A stretch of DNA of 64,000 nucleotides from Pengzhenrongella sp031582905 (GCF_031582905.1 NZ_CP133990.1:2232001-2296000); one strand, 5' to 3'. Numbered from the stretch's first letter, positions 46,452-57,968 are shown. The notes: a model not told the origin generated them from the letters alone. Translations and numbers: made by a program.

Positions 46452-47099
46452 CTACACGTCGAGGGTGAGGGTGTCCGGCGACGGCGAGGCGGACCGGGCG
46501 GCCGTGGCCGTCATCCGGCGCAGGTGGTGCCGACGGCACAGGACCTCGTAGGCGACGTCGTCGTCGTGCGGCGCGGTGTCCCCGACGACCACCTGCTCGC
46601 CCTCGACGACCATGATCCCGTTCACGGTGCGCGCGTTGTGCGTCGCCCGCGCCCCGCACCAGCACAGCGCCTGCACCTGGAGCACCTCGACGCGGTCGGC
46701 CAGCTCGATGAGCCGCTGGGAGCCGGGGAACAGCCGGGTCCGGAAGTCCGCGGTGATGCCGAACGCCAAGACGTCGACCCCCATCTCGTCGACCAGGCGG
46801 GCGAGCTGCTCGACCTGGGTGGGCGAGTAGAACTGCGCCTCGTCGCAGATGAGGTAGTCCACCCGGTCCCCGCGCATGCGCCGCTCGACCACCTCGTGCC
46901 AGAAGTCGGTGGAGTCGTGCACCTCGTGGGCGCGCGTCTGCAGGCCCAGCCGGGAGGACAGCACGTCGCTGCCCGCGCGGTCGTCGCGCGTGAAGATGAT
47001 CCCGCCGCGGCCGCGCGCGGCGTGGTTGTGGTCCATCTGCAGCGCGAGGGTCGACTTGCCGCAGTCCATGGTCCCGGAGAAGAACGCCAGCTCGGCCAC
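46452..47099 (-). CDS. tdk: Thymidine kinase
   Basis: A 215-residue type II thymidine kinase of pyrimidine salvage. The P-loop is FFSGTMDCGKSTLAL near residue 8, Walker B with the lid is YLICDEAQFYSPTQV, and FRTRLFPGSQRL and the CWCGARATHNAR zinc motif follow. It is intact and starts at the GTG at 47099, 9 bp after the phosphodiesterase-like gene. With dut nearby, thymidylate supply genes cluster loosely in this region. Confidence 0.94.
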   Translation of the reverse strand: MAELAFFSGTMDCGKSTLALQMDHNHAARGRGGIIFTRDDRAGSDVLSSRLGLQTRAHEVHDSTDFWHEVVERRMRGDRVDYLICDEAQFYSPTQVEQLARLVDEMGVDVLAFGITADFRTRLFPGSQRLIELADRVEVLQVQALCWCGARATHNARTVNGIMVVEGEQVVVGDTAPHDDDVAYEVLCRRHHLRRMTATAARSASPSPDTLTLDV

Positions 47100-47108
47100 G
47101 GCGGCCCC

Positions 47109-48313
47109 CTAGCGGCGGTGGACGGTCAGGAGGGGCACGACCATCTCGGCGCGGGTGAAGGACCCGTGCATGCCCACGAGGTCCATCGACGCGGAGGACT
47201 GCGTGCGCGAGTCCACCACCGTGCTGCGGCCGGTCATGGCGACGACGACGTCGCCCAGGGCCGGGCGCACGTGGTCGGCCACCGGCCCGAACCACCCCGC
47301 CGCGACGGCCTCGTCGCGCGTCGCGACGACCGCCGCGGGCCCGAGCGTGCCACGCCAGCGCGCCGCGACGGCGGCGACCAGGTCCGGGGCGTCACCGCGG
47401 GTGTGCACGTGCAGCGCGCGCGGCTCCCCGCGACGAGCTCCACGCCCTGCGCGAGCGCGGGCGTGGTCGCGACGTCCCAGCGGCTGGACCGGTCGACGTC
47501 GACCATGCCGTGGTCGGCGGTCACGGCGAGCAGCGTCCCGGGCGGCAGCGCGCGGGCGAGCCGCGCGAGCTCGCGGTCGAGCTCGCCGAGCGCCTCGCCC
47601 CACTGCCACGACCCGACGCCGTGGTGGTGGCCGATCTTGTCGACGTCGCCCCAGTACAGGTAGACGAGCGCCGGGCCCATGAGCGAGAACACCGCGGCGT
47701 CGACGCGGTCCGCGAGGCTCTCGGCGCGCATGTACCCCCCGCCGCGCAGCACCGCCTCGGTGAGCCCGGACCCGGCGAAGCGTGCCGGGCCGACCGACGT
47801 CACCGGCACCCCGGCGGCGTCGACCTGCTCGAGGACCGTGGGCTCGCGCTGCCACTCCCGCGCCGGGCCGACGTCGGTCCACGAGACGAGGTTCGCGAGC
47901 GCCCCCGTGCCGGGGTGCCGCGCGGTGTAGCCGACCATGCCGGTGCGCCCGGGGCCGCGCCCGGTGCCGAGCAGCCCGAGCGACGCCGCGGTCGTCGACG
48001 GGTAGCCCGTGACCAGCTCGCGCCCGTCGCCGAGCAGCGAGCGCAGGAACGGGGCGTGCCCGGACCGGTCGGCGAGGTTGTCCCACCCCAGGCCGTCCAC
48101 CAGCACGACGCACGCCCGCTGCACGCGGGGCAGCCCCAGCTCGGCGCGGCACCGCGCGGACTCGCCGTCGCCGAGCGGCACGCCGAGCGCGTCGGCCACC
48201 GCGGGCAGGACCGCGCCCAGGCTCGCGCCGTCGTACCGGGGCGCCACGAGGCCGGCGGCACCGAGGTCGGGTGCGGACGCGGGGACGGCCGGGCCCGCCA
48301 CCGGCACCGTCAT
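47109..48313 (-). CDS. Alkaline phosphatase-superfamily nucleotide pyrophosphatase/phosphodiesterase; frame broken once
   Basis: A 401-residue enzyme of the alkaline phosphatase superfamily (type I phosphodiesterase group). The first metal site is CVVLVDGLGWDNL, the nucleophile Thr is in TGYPSTTAASLG, and the later metal sites are YWGDVDKIGHHHG and TADHGMVDV. No signal peptide is visible. The C4 run 47426-47429 has lost one base: adding it gives VAGEPRALHVHTRGDAPD. It overlaps the DUF5998 gene as ATGA. The substrate is unknown. Confidence 0.87.
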
Positions 48314-48885
48314 CGGGTGCGCGCGGAGGCCGCCGAGAGCCGGCGCGCGAAGTCCGCGGCGGCACGCACGGCGCCGGGGCCCTCGGCCCCGGAGCTGATG
48401 CGCACGACGATGTCGTCCGGCGTCATCGTGCCGGTCAGGCCGTGATCGGCCTCGCAGGACGGGTCGGGGCAGGTCGCGGGCTCGAGGTCGAGGCGGGACA
48501 CCGCACCCCACCCGATCGACAGCGTGAGCTCGGCCGCGACGACCCCGGCGACGTGCTGCTCGGGGTTGGTGATGACGTGGGTCAGGGCCACCGACCGCAG
48601 CTCGGTCAGCGGGACCGACTCCGTGGTCGCCGAGGCGCTCGTCGCCGGGTGCTCGCTGTCGGCGGGGTGGTCGTCGACGTGCGCGACGACGAGCCGCGAC
48701 GCCGTCAGCACGAGCACGGTGACATGGCGACGCACCTCGCTCGCGTCGAAGGTCGTCTCGGCGTGCACCAGGTGCGCGACGACGGGCTCGTCCGCGAGCG
48801 CCACGTCGAGGACGTCGGCGACGAGCTCGGGGTAGTACCCGGCGCGGTGCAGGTCGGCTTGCAGGTCGGTGGTGGCTCCGGTCAC
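48310..48885 (-). CDS. DUF5998 family protein
   Basis: A 191-residue DUF5998 protein, found next to this phosphodiesterase-type gene in many actinobacteria. HAETTFDASEVRRHVTVLVL and LEPATCPDPSCEADHGL are recognisable; the two Cys and His may bind metal. The GTG at 48885 has GGAAGGA upstream. Translational coupling (ATGA) to the phosphatase gene suggests a joint role, still unknown. Confidence 0.86.
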   Translation of the reverse strand: MTGATTDLQADLHRAGYYPELVADVLDVALADEPVVAHLVHAETTFDASEVRRHVTVLVLTASRLVVAHVDDHPADSEHPATSASATTESVPLTELRSVALTHVITNPEQHVAGVVAAELTLSIGWGAVSRLDLEPATCPDPSCEADHGLTGTMTPDDIVVRISSGAEGPGAVRAAADFARRLSAASARTR

Positions 48886-49005
48886 CGGGTCATCCTTCCA
48901 CCCCGGCGCGGGGGCGGGCACCTCGGCCGGCCGGGGTGCGCGGCCGGGCACGCGGGCGGGCGCCGGGGCGGCGCCGGTCGGCGCCCGGGCCCGACCGCGC
49001 CGGCG

Positions 49006-51824
49006 TCAGGCGGGCAGCGACCGGCGGGAGGTGTCCGTGCGGCTCGCGGTCGCGAGCTCGACGCGGGCGGACAGCACCGCGGCACCGTGCTCGGCGACGA
49101 CGACGGGGTGCAGCTCGAGCGTGCGCACCTCGGGGTGGTCGGCCGCCAGGACCGAGACGCGGGCGATGACGTCCTCGAGCGCGTCGACGTCGGCGGGCGG
49201 GAGCCCGCGGTAGCCGAACAGGCGCGGCGCGGCGCGCACGGACCGGACGAGCTCGGCGACGTCGACGTCGGTCAGCGGCGGGATCGCCTGCGCGATGTCA
49301 CCGAGCAGCTCGGTCGCGTCGCCCGCCAGCCCGAACGAGACCACCGGGCCGAAGAGCGGGTCCTCGGTGGTCCGCACGACGCACGCGACACCGGCCGGCG
49401 CCATCCGCTGCACCTCGAGCGGCGCGTAGTGCGCACCGAGGTGCGCGGCGCGCTCCTGGAGCCCCTGCACACCGACGCGCAGGTCGTCCGGGTGGTCGAT
49501 GTCCAGCCGCACCCCGCCCAGGTCGGCGCGGTGCCGCAGCCGGGACGCGGTGCTCTTGAGGGCGACCGGCCAGCCGAGCTCCTCCGCGGCCGCCACCGCC
49601 TCGTCCGGACCGGTGACCGAGCGTGCGGGCCACAGCTCGATGCCGTAGAGGTCGAGGAGCTCGGCGGCGTCGGTCCGGGACAGCCGCACGGGGCCGTCGC
49701 CGCCGGCGCGGTCCAGGTGGGCGCGGATGACCCGTCGCGCCCGGTTGCGGTCGATGCCCACCGGGACCACCGGGTGCCCGTGGTCGCGGCCCCGCCAGGC
49801 GGCGTACCCGACCACCGCACCGAGCGCGGCGACCGCGCCCTCGGGGTCGAGTACGCCGGGACGGTCCAGGAGCGACCGGTGCCGTCCGTGGCGGTCAGGG
49901 TGTCGGTGACACCGTGCAGACCGAGCACGCACGCCGCCGTCGTCACACCCGACCCGGCCGCGGCCCGGGCCACGGCGCGGGCGAGCCGGGTCGACGCACC
50001 GCCGACCGTGGGCACGTGGACGGCGATGACGACGTCGCAGTCCCCGTTCCGGTAGAGCGCGTCGAGCGACGCGTCGAGCTCCTCGTCGGTGGTGTCCGCG
50101 CTGAACGTCACGACCTGGCCACGGTTCTCGAGCTTCGCGGCGACGGCCGCCTCGGACGCGATGGCCGCCATCGACGACGACCCGGCGACGATGCCCACCC
50201 GCCGACCCCGCGGCACGGGCTGCGAGGCGAAGAGCTGGGCGATGTCGAGCAGCGCGTGGGTGTTGTCGGCGCGCACCACCCCGGACTGGCGGAACACCTC
50301 CTCGACGGTCCGCCGCGTGGAGCGCGTCTGCCGCACGGCGTGCCCGGGCGGGACGACCGGGCCGGACTGGCCGGCCGTGACCACGACGACGGGCTTGACC
50401 GCCGAGAGACGGCGCGCGATCCGGGAGAACTTGCGCGGGTTGCCGATCGACTCCAGGCACAGCCCCACGACCTCGGTCGCCGGGTCCTCCTCCCAGAACT
50501 GCATGAGGTCATTGCCGGAGACGTCGGCGCGGTGCCCCGCGGAGACGAACGAGGAGACCCCCAGGCTGCGGTTCGCGACCGACGCGAGCAGCGGCACCGC
50601 CATCGGCGCGGACTGGCAGAACAGGCCCAGCACGCCCGCCCGCGGGAGGTCCTCGGTGAGCGAGGCGTTCATGGGCGGCTCCGCGGCCGCGTCGAAGAAC
50701 CCGTACGACGCGGGGCCCACGAGCCGCATCCCGGCGGCATGCGCCGCGCGCACGAGCTCGCGCTGCAGCGCCAGACCGGCCTCGCCCGTCTCCGCGAAGC
50801 CCGTGGACAGCACGACGACGCTGCGCACCCCGAGCGGCCCGAGGCGGCGCACGACCGACACGACGTCCGCCGGGGAGCGCGACGACGGCGGCCTCGACCG
50901 GTCCGGGGACGTCGGCCAGCCGATCCCAGTACTCGACGAGCGTGGCCTCCCCGGTGCGCTGCCCGGTCCGGACCACCAGGCCTGACGGGGCAGACCGGCG
51001 TGCCCGGTCGTCTCGGGGAGCCCGACGACGTGCAGCCGCGCGGTGCCGCTCGTGGACAGGTTGGTGAACGCACGCCGCACGAGCAGGTCGAGCGCGGACG
51101 ACTCGGGGGCGCGCGCGGCGCCGACCAGCAGCACCGTCCGGGCACCGAGCAGCCGCTGCACGCTGCGCGCCTCGGCGCGGTGCTCGCGGTCCGCGGTCAC
51201 CGCGAGCGACCGGTCGGTGGGGTCGATGTCGAAGACGACCGTGACGACGCCGTCGTCGACGGTCTGGGAGACCTCGTACCCGGCCTCGCGGAACACCGCG
51301 ATCATCCGCCCGTTCTGCGGCAGCACCTCGGCGGTGAAGCGCCGCACGCCCACCTCGCGCGCGGCGGCGGCGAGGTGCTCGAGGAGCACCGACCCCAGGC
51401 CGCGGCCGTGGTGGGCGTCGGCGATGTTGAACGCGACCTCCGCCTCGTCCGCGGTGATCCGGTCGAAGCGGGCCACCCCGATGATCTGCTCGGTGGGGCG
51501 CGGGTCGGTGCCGCCGTCGGGCTCGCCGGCCGACTCCTCGTCCGCCTCCACGGCCCGGACGGCGATCAGCGCGACCCGGTCGACGTGGTCGACGGTCGTG
51601 AAGCGGGCGAGGTCGCGCTCGGGCAGCCGCTCGAGCGCCGCGAAGAACCGCATGTACGTCGACCGCTCCGACTGCGCGACGTGGAAGGCCTGCAGGGCCG
51701 GCGCGTCGGCCGGGGTGATCGGCCGGATGTGCGTCGTCTCGCCGTCCCGCAGGACGACGTCGGCCTCCCAGCCCTCGGGGTACGGGGCGGCGGCTCGCGG
51801 GCGCGGGTCGGTCGGTCCAGCCAT
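49006..51824 (-). CDS. patA: GNAT acetyltransferase fused to an ADP-forming acyl-CoA synthetase-like body; three breaks
   Basis: A 940-residue protein after repair. An N-terminal GNAT domain (about 20-195; ITADEAEVAFNIADAHHGRG, GLGSVLLEHLAAAARE) is followed by a CoA-binding domain, two succinyl-CoA-ligase-like domains and a C-terminal ATP-grasp domain (LGWPVALKSTASRLRHR). This order matches Streptomyces PatA, a lysine acetyltransferase with the GNAT domain first, the reverse of E. coli PatZ. Breaks at 49849-49851, 50872-50875 and 50981-50982 lose 1, 2 and 1 bases and sum to a full frame. The ATG at 51824 has TAGCCT 7 nt upstream (51832-51837). It probably acetylates metabolic enzymes such as acetyl-CoA synthetase. 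Confidence 0.85.
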
Positions 51825-51986
51825 GTCGCCCAGGCTAGGGGTGCGTCCCGCGCGCCGGGTGCCGGACAGGCCGGTGCGCACGGGACAATGGACCGTCGTC
51901 CCGCGGTGCGGGCCCCGCCCCGCCGCACCCGTCCCCCGTCGCGCCGCCCGGCGCGCACCCGCGACCACCGAGGAGCCGCATCACCC

Positions 51987-54453
51987 ATGGCGCGCCGCAC
52001 CGCCACCCCGCCCCGGCCGACGAGGACTTCACCGAGCACGTCGTCGACATCGACGTCTCGGAGGAGATGCGCGGGTCGTTCCTCGAGTACGCGTACTCGG
52101 TCATCTACACCCGCGCCCTGCCCGACGCCCGCGACGGGCTCAAGCCCGTGCAGCGCCGCATCGTCTACGGCATGGCGGACATGGGTCTGCGTCCCGACCG
52201 CGCGCACGTGAAGTCCGCGCGCGTCGTCGGCGAGGTCATGGGCAAGCTGCACCCGCACGGGGACGCGTCGATCTACGACGCGCTCGTGCGGCTCGCGCAG
52301 CCGTGGGCGCTGCGGGTGCCGCTGGTGGACGGCCACGGCAACTTCGGCTCGCTCGACGACGGCCCGGCGGCGGCCCGCTACACCGAGGCGCGGATGGCCC
52401 CGGCGGCGCTAGCGCTGACCGCCGGGCTCGACGAGGACGTCGTCGACTTCGTCCCGAACTACGACAACCGGCTCACCCAGCCCGCGGTTCTGCCCGCCGC
52501 GTTCCCGAACCTGCTGGTCAACGGCGCGTCCGGCATCGCGGTCGGCATGGCGACGAACATGGCCCCGCACAACCTCGTCGAGGTGGTCGCGGCGGCGCGC
52601 CACCTGGTCGCGCACCCGGACGCCACGCTCGAGGACCTCATGCGCCTCGTCCCCGGCCCGGACCTGCCGACCGGCGGCAAGATCGTCGGGCTCGACGGCG
52701 TCCGTGACGCGTACCGCACCGGTCGTGGGGCGTTCCGCACCCGGGCGACGACCCGGATCGAGAGCGTCACGCCCAAGCGCAAGGGCATCGTCGTCAGCGA
52801 GCTGCCCTACATGGTCGGCCCGGAGAAGGTGATCGAGAAGATCAAGGAGGGAGTGCAGGCCAAGAAGCTCGCCGGGATCAGCGACGTCATCGACCTCACC
52901 GACCGCTCGAACGGGCTGCGGCTGGTCATCGAGATCAAGACGGGGTTCAACCCCGAGGCCGTGCTGGAGCAGCTGTACCGCTACACGCCGCTCGAGGAGT
53001 CCTTCAACATCAACAACGTCGCCCTGGTCGACGGCCAGCCGCGCACGCTCGGTCTCGTCGAGCTGCTGCGCGTGTGGGTGGACCACCGCCTCGACGTCGT
53101 GCGCCGCCGGAGCACCTTCCGCCTCGGCCGACGCCGCGACCGGCTGCACCTGGTCGAGGGCCTGCTCCTCGCGATCGCGGACATCGACGAGGTCATCCAG
53201 GTGATCCGCACCTCCGACGACCCCGACACCGCCCGGACCCGGCTGCGTGAGGTCTTCGACCTGTCCGAGACGCAGGCCGAGTACATCCTCGAGCTGCGCC
53301 TGCGGCGCCTGACGAAGTTCTCCCGGATCGAGCTGGAGAAGGAGAGCGCCGAGCTCGCCGAGGAGATCGCGGCGCTGCAGGCCCTGCTCGACGACGAGGC
53401 GCTGCTGCGTGGCGCCGTGTCCGACGAGATGGCCGAGGTCGCCCGAGCGCACGGGACCCCCGCCGGACGATCCTGCTCGACTCCGCCGGCGGTGGGCCGG
53501 TCGCGACCGGCCGCAGCGCGACCCCGCTTGAGATCGAGGACACCCCGTGCTGGGTGCTGCTCTCGGCGACCGGGCTGCTCGCCCGCACGACCGACGACGC
53601 CCGCCCGTCCCGCGAGGGCAGCCGGCACCGCCACGACGTCCTGCGCGCGACGGTCCCCGCCACCACCCGGGGCGAGGTCGCCGCGGTGACGTCGCGCGGC
53701 CGGCTCGTCCGGGTCCCGGTGCTCGACCTGCCGTCGCTGCCCGCGACCGACGCCGCGCCGAGCCTGTCCGGCGGCGTGCCGGTCGGCGAGCTCGTCGCGC
53801 TGGAGCCGGGCGAGACCCTCGTGTCGCTCACCTCCCTCGACCCGGCCGCACCGACCCTCGCGCTCGGGACCGCGGCGGGGGTCGTCAAGCGCGTCGCCCC
53901 GGGGGACGTCCCGGCCAATCGCGACGCGTGGGAGGTCATCGCGCTGCGGGACGGCGACCGCGTCGTGGGCGCCGCCCCGGCGTCCGACGGCGACGAGCTC
54001 GTGCTCATCAGCTCCGACGCGTCGCTGCTGCACTTCGCGGCGTCCGCGGTCCGTCCGCAGGGCCGGTCCGCCGGGGGCATGGCCGGGATGAAGCTCACCC
54101 CGGGCCAGCAGGTCGTCTACTTCGGGGCGGTGTCCCCCGCGACCGCCGAGGACGACGACGCCGGGCTCGCCGTGGTCACGATCGCCGGGTCCTCGTCGGC
54201 GCTCCCAGGGACCGAGGTGGGCAGCGCGAAGACGACGCCGTTCGCCGTCTACCCCGGCAAGGGCCGGGCCACCGGCGGCGTGCGTGCGCACCGGTTCCTC
54301 AAGGGCGAGGACTCCCTCGTCCTGGCATGGGTCGGGCCCACACCGCCGCGCGCGACCGGCTCGGCCGGGCAGCCGGTCGACCTGCCGCCGGTGGACCCCC
54401 GCCGGGACGGCTCCGGCGTCGTCCTGCCCGCGCCGGTGCACGCGGTCGGGTAG
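51987..54453 (+). CDS. parC: Type IIA topoisomerase subunit A (ParC/GyrA family); frame broken twice
   Basis: An 822-residue topoisomerase A subunit. EYAYSVIYTRALPDARDGLK opens the catalytic core, the DNA-cleaving Tyr is in ARYTEARMA, and the quinolone region is GKLHPHGDASIYDALVRLAQ. A C-terminal beta-pinwheel spans about 500-800. Single bases are missing near 52006-52014 (restoring ADEDFTEHVVDID) and in the C5 run 53457-53461 (restoring GTPRRTILLDSAGG). The ATG at 51987 is the only start upstream of the conserved N-terminus. With parE on the opposite strand 1.2 kb away, this is the second topoisomerase pair beside gyrase, though the assignment as topoisomerase IV is by convention. Confidence 0.92.
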
Positions 54454-54468
54454 GGACCGGTCGCCCGC

Positions 54469-54509
54469 GCGCGACGGCCGACCGCCCGTGGGCGCGTCGG
54501 CCGTCGCGC
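54469..54509. terminator. Strong bidirectional hairpin after parC
   Basis: Arms 54469-54482 and 54496-54509 form a perfect 14-bp stem. The 13-nt loop contains a further GCCC-GT-GGGC mini-stem. It lies between parC and the convergent GNAT gene. Confidence 0.82.
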
Positions 54510-54519
54510 CGGGAGCGGG

Positions 54520-55592
54520 TCAGAGCTCGACGGTGTACATCACCGAGCCGTGCCGCACCTCGTACCCGAGCCGCTCGTAGAGGCCGTGCGCGCCCGAGGG
54601 GTTCTCGGTGTCGACGTCGAGCTCGGCGTACTCGATGCCGTCGGCGCGGAACGCGGCCATCGAGGCCGCGAGCAGCGCGGGCGCGAGGCGACGGCCGCGG
54701 TACGCGCGCCGGACCCCGAGGATCTCGGTGTACCCGCTCGTGTACCCCACCACGGACCAGTCCTGCTCGTAGCGGCCGCTCATGGCGTACGCGGCGACCA
54801 CCGGGGCGCCGTCGACCGGCTCGGCGGTGTCGTCGACGACCGCGAAGCTCCACGCGGGCGCGAACTTCGCCCGGCCCGTCGTCCAGCTCTCCGGGGTGGC
54901 CGGCTCGCTGCCCCAGTGGTCGCGGAAGGCGTCGTTGTGCGCGACGCGGACGGCGTCGTCGAGCTCGGGCGACCACGGCGCGACCCGTAGGCCGGCGTCC
55001 AGCTCGACGACCGGTGGCGGGGTGGACAGGTCGCGGCGCATCGTGCGGTACCAGCGGCGCGGCTCGAGACCCGCCGCTGCGAGCAGCCGGCGGTGGGCGT
55101 CCGCGTCCTCGTCGGCGTAGGCGGCCAGCCGCGCCGGGAGGTCCTTGCCGGACTCGGCCAGCTTCTGCCGACCGCGGCCGAGCTGCCAGGCGAGCAGCGC
55201 GCGCCCCACCCCGCGCCCACGCCACCCCGGGTGCACCCCGCCGTCCAGGAAGCGCGCACCGTCGTGGTGTCGCCCGGGCGCACCTCGACCGTCCCGTAGG
55301 CCCGCAGGACGCCGTCGGCGTCGCGGCCACCGAGGGAGTCGCGGGCCATGTCCTTCCAGTCGCCGTCCCACTTCTCGCCGACCTCGTCGGGGTCCGTCCG
55401 GTACGGCGGCTGGTCGGCCTCCTCCATCGCGGCGATCAGGGCGTGCAGGTCCCCGGCGTCGGAGCGCTCGAGCGGCCGCCACCGCAGGCCCAGGTCGTCC
55501 GGCGGCTCGGTGAGGCTCGCCGGCGGCTGGGCACGCTCGGCGATCGGGCGCAGCACCGGGGCAGGCGGGGACTGGGTCGCAGTGTCGGTCAT
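54520..55592 (-). CDS. Tandem GNAT acetyltransferase (mycothiol-synthase-like); frame broken once
   Basis: A 357-residue protein with two GNAT domains. The first has FLDGGVHPGWRGRGVGRALL near residues 110-130, the second GVRRAYRGRRLAPALLAASM near residue 285. The layout resembles mycothiol synthase MshD, but related tandem GNAT proteins have other substrates. One base is missing around 55271; adding it gives EVRPGRHHDGARFLDGG. The ATG at 55592 lies 7 nt after TAGCGT (plus-strand 55600-55605). It sits between parC and parE, apart from either function. Confidence 0.85.
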
Positions 55593-55666
55593 GCCCGGCA
55601 CGCTATCGACCGTCCCCGCCGGGCCGCGAACCGAATTCCCGTCGCGGTCCCGGCGCCCCGGCGTGC

Positions 55667-57793
55667 TCAGACGTCGATGCGGCTCGAGTCCACCTGGTGC
55701 GCACCCGCGACGATGAAGTCCTTGCGCGGTGCGACGTCGGTCCCCATGAGCAGCTCGAAGACCTTCTCGGCGGCCTCGGCATGCTCCATGCGCACCCGCC
55801 GCAGCGTGCGGTGACGCGGGTCCATGGTCGTCTCCGCGAGCTGGTCGGCGTCCATCTCCCCCAGGCCCTTGTAGCGCTGGATGTCCTCCTTGTAGCGCCG
55901 GCCGGACCGCTCGAGCTTCTTCAACGTCGCGGTGAGCTCGGCCTCGGAGTACGTGTAGATGTACTCGTTCTTGCGCGACCCCGCGCCGATGACCTCGACC
56001 CGGTGCAGCGGGGGCACCGCGGCGTACACCCGCCCGGCGTCGACGAGCGGACGCATGTACCGGAAGAACAGCGTGAGCAGCAGCGTGCGGATGTGGGCGC
56101 CGTCGACGTCGGCGTCCGTCATCAGCACGATCTTCCCGTAGCGCGCGGCCTCGAGCTCGAACGACCGCCCCGACCCTGCGCCGATCACCTGGATGATCGC
56201 GGCGCACTCGGCGTTCTTCAGCATGTCCGTGATGGACGCCTTCTGGACGTTGAGGATCTTGCCGCGGATCGGCAGCAGCGCCTGGAAGTCCGAGCTGCGG
56301 GCCAGCTTGGCGGTCCCGAGCGCGCTGTCGCCCTCGACGATGAACAGCTCGCTGCGGCTGACGTCGGCGCTGCGGCAGTCCGCGAGCTTGGCGGGCAGGG
56401 ACGACGACTCGAGCGCGTTCTTGCGCCGGGAGATCTCCTTCTGCTTGCGGGCGCTCATCCGCGCCCGCATCTCGGCGACCACCTTGTCCAGCAGCAGGCT
56501 CGCCTGCGCCTTCTCGTCCCGCTTGGTGGAGGTGAGCAGCCCCCCGAGCTCGGTGTCGACGACCTTGGCCACGATGCCCCGCACGGGCGCGGTCCCGAGG
56601 ACCTCCTTGGTCTGGCCCTCGAACTGCGGCTCGGCGAGCCGGACGGTCAGCACGGCGGTCAGCCCGGCCAGGACGTCGTCCTTCTCGATGCGCTCGTTGT
56701 CCTTCGTGGACACCTTGAGCCGGCGCGCGTTCGCGTCGACCGCCTTGCGCACGGTGCGCAGCAGCCCGGCCTCGAAGCCCGCCAGGTGGGCCCCACCCTT
56801 CGGCGTCGCGATGACGTTGACGAACGTGCGCAGCTCGGTCTCGTACCCGGTGCCCCACCGCAGTGCGATGTCGACCTCGCACTCGCGGGTGACCTCGCGC
56901 GGGGTGAGGTGCCCGCGCTCGTCCAGCACGGGGACCGTCTCGGTGAACGAGCCCGTCCCGGTCAGCTTCCAGGTGTCGGTCACCGGTGCGTCCGGGGCGA
57001 GGAACTCCACGAAGTCGCGGGTCCCGCCGTGGTGGACGAAGGACTCCTCGTGCGGGCCGTCCGCACCGGGGGTGCCCGGCAGGCGGCGCTCGTCGCGCAC
57101 GGTGATCGCCAACCCGGGGACGAGGAACGTCGTCTGGCGGGCGCGGGTGACGAGCTCGTCGTAGGAGAACACCGCGGTCTTGGGGAAGACCTGCCGGTCG
57201 GCCCAGTAGCGCACCCGGGTGCCGGTGCGCGCCTTGGGCACCTTGCCCACGACGGCGAGCTCGGAGTTGTCCACGAACGGCGTGAACGGGGCGTCGGGCC
57301 GGGGGCCGGCGACGCCGTCGTCGAACACCCCGGGCTCCCCGCGGTGGAAGGTCATCCGGTGCGTCCTGCCGCCACGGTCGACCTCGACGTCGAGACGGGC
57401 GGAGAGCGCGTTGACGACGCTCGAGCCCACGCCGTGCAGACCGCCGGAGGCGGCGTAGGAGCCGCCGCCGAACTTGCCGCCGGCGTGGAGCTTGGTGAAC
57501 ACGACCTCGACGCCGCTGAGGCCGGTCTTGGGCTCCGCGTCGACCGGGATCCCGCGGCCGTCGTCGCGGACCTCGACGGACTGGTCCTCGTGCAGGATCA
57601 CGTCGATGATCGAGCAGTGCCCGGCGAGCGCCTCGTCGACGGAGTTGTCGATGATCTCCCACAGGCAGTGCATGAGCCCGCGGGAGTCGGTCGAGCCGAT
57701 GTACATCCCGGGACGCTTGCGCACCGCCTCCAGGCCCTCGAGGACGGAGAGGTGCCGGGCGGTGTAGCTGGACTCAGCGGAGGCGGTCGACAC
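55667..57793 (-). CDS. parE: Type IIA topoisomerase subunit B (ParE/GyrB family)
   Basis: A 708-residue intact ATPase subunit. The GHKL motifs are EIIDNSVDEALAG, VRDDGRGIPVD and GGLHGVGSSVVNALS. The Toprim domain carries LFIVEGDSALG and MTDADVDGAHIRTLLL. The C-terminal part includes RYKGLGEMDADQL. ATP hydrolysis drives strand passage by the complex with the ParC-type protein. The GTG at 57793 has TAGGCT 8 nt upstream (plus-strand 57802-57807) without a ribosome site. Confidence 0.94.
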   Translation of the reverse strand: MSTASAESSYTARHLSVLEGLEAVRKRPGMYIGSTDSRGLMHCLWEIIDNSVDEALAGHCSIIDVILHEDQSVEVRDDGRGIPVDAEPKTGLSGVEVVFTKLHAGGKFGGGSYAASGGLHGVGSSVVNALSARLDVEVDRGGRTHRMTFHRGEPGVFDDGVAGPRPDAPFTPFVDNSELAVVGKVPKARTGTRVRYWADRQVFPKTAVFSYDELVTRARQTTFLVPGLAITVRDERRLPGTPGADGPHEESFVHHGGTRDFVEFLAPDAPVTDTWKLTGTGSFTETVPVLDERGHLTPREVTRECEVDIALRWGTGYETELRTFVNVIATPKGGAHLAGFEAGLLRTVRKAVDANARRLKVSTKDNERIEKDDVLAGLTAVLTVRLAEPQFEGQTKEVLGTAPVRGIVAKVVDTELGGLLTSTKRDEKAQASLLLDKVVAEMRARMSARKQKEISRRKNALESSSLPAKLADCRSADVSRSELFIVEGDSALGTAKLARSSDFQALLPIRGKILNVQKASITDMLKNAECAAIIQVIGAGSGRSFELEAARYGKIVLMTDADVDGAHIRTLLLTLFFRYMRPLVDAGRVYAAVPPLHRVEVIGAGSRKNEYIYTYSEAELTATLKKLERSGRRYKEDIQRYKGLGEMDADQLAETTMDPRHRTLRRVRMEHAEAAEKVFELLMGTDVAPRKDFIVAGAHQVDSSRIDV

Positions 57794-57801
57794 GAGGCCC
57801 C

Positions 57802-57807
57802 AGCCTA
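57802..57807 (-). promoter_or_regulatory. Leaderless-type -10 element of parE
   Basis: TAGGCT on the minus strand, 8 nt before the GTG start of parE, is the clearest example of the TANNNT element recurring in this window. No Shine-Dalgarno sequence lies between. Confidence 0.65.
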
Positions 57808-57968
57808 ATCGCTGGCGTCACCGCACCGTGGCGGGGCGGGCGCGGCGCGCCGGTCCGGGCGGTGGCGCCGGTCCGGCACAGGACCGGTCGGGTGGACCGG
57901 GCTTCGCGGTGAGCGAATACGGGGGTCCTGACGGCATGCTCACGGGCAGCGGGTGGTTACATGTTCTT

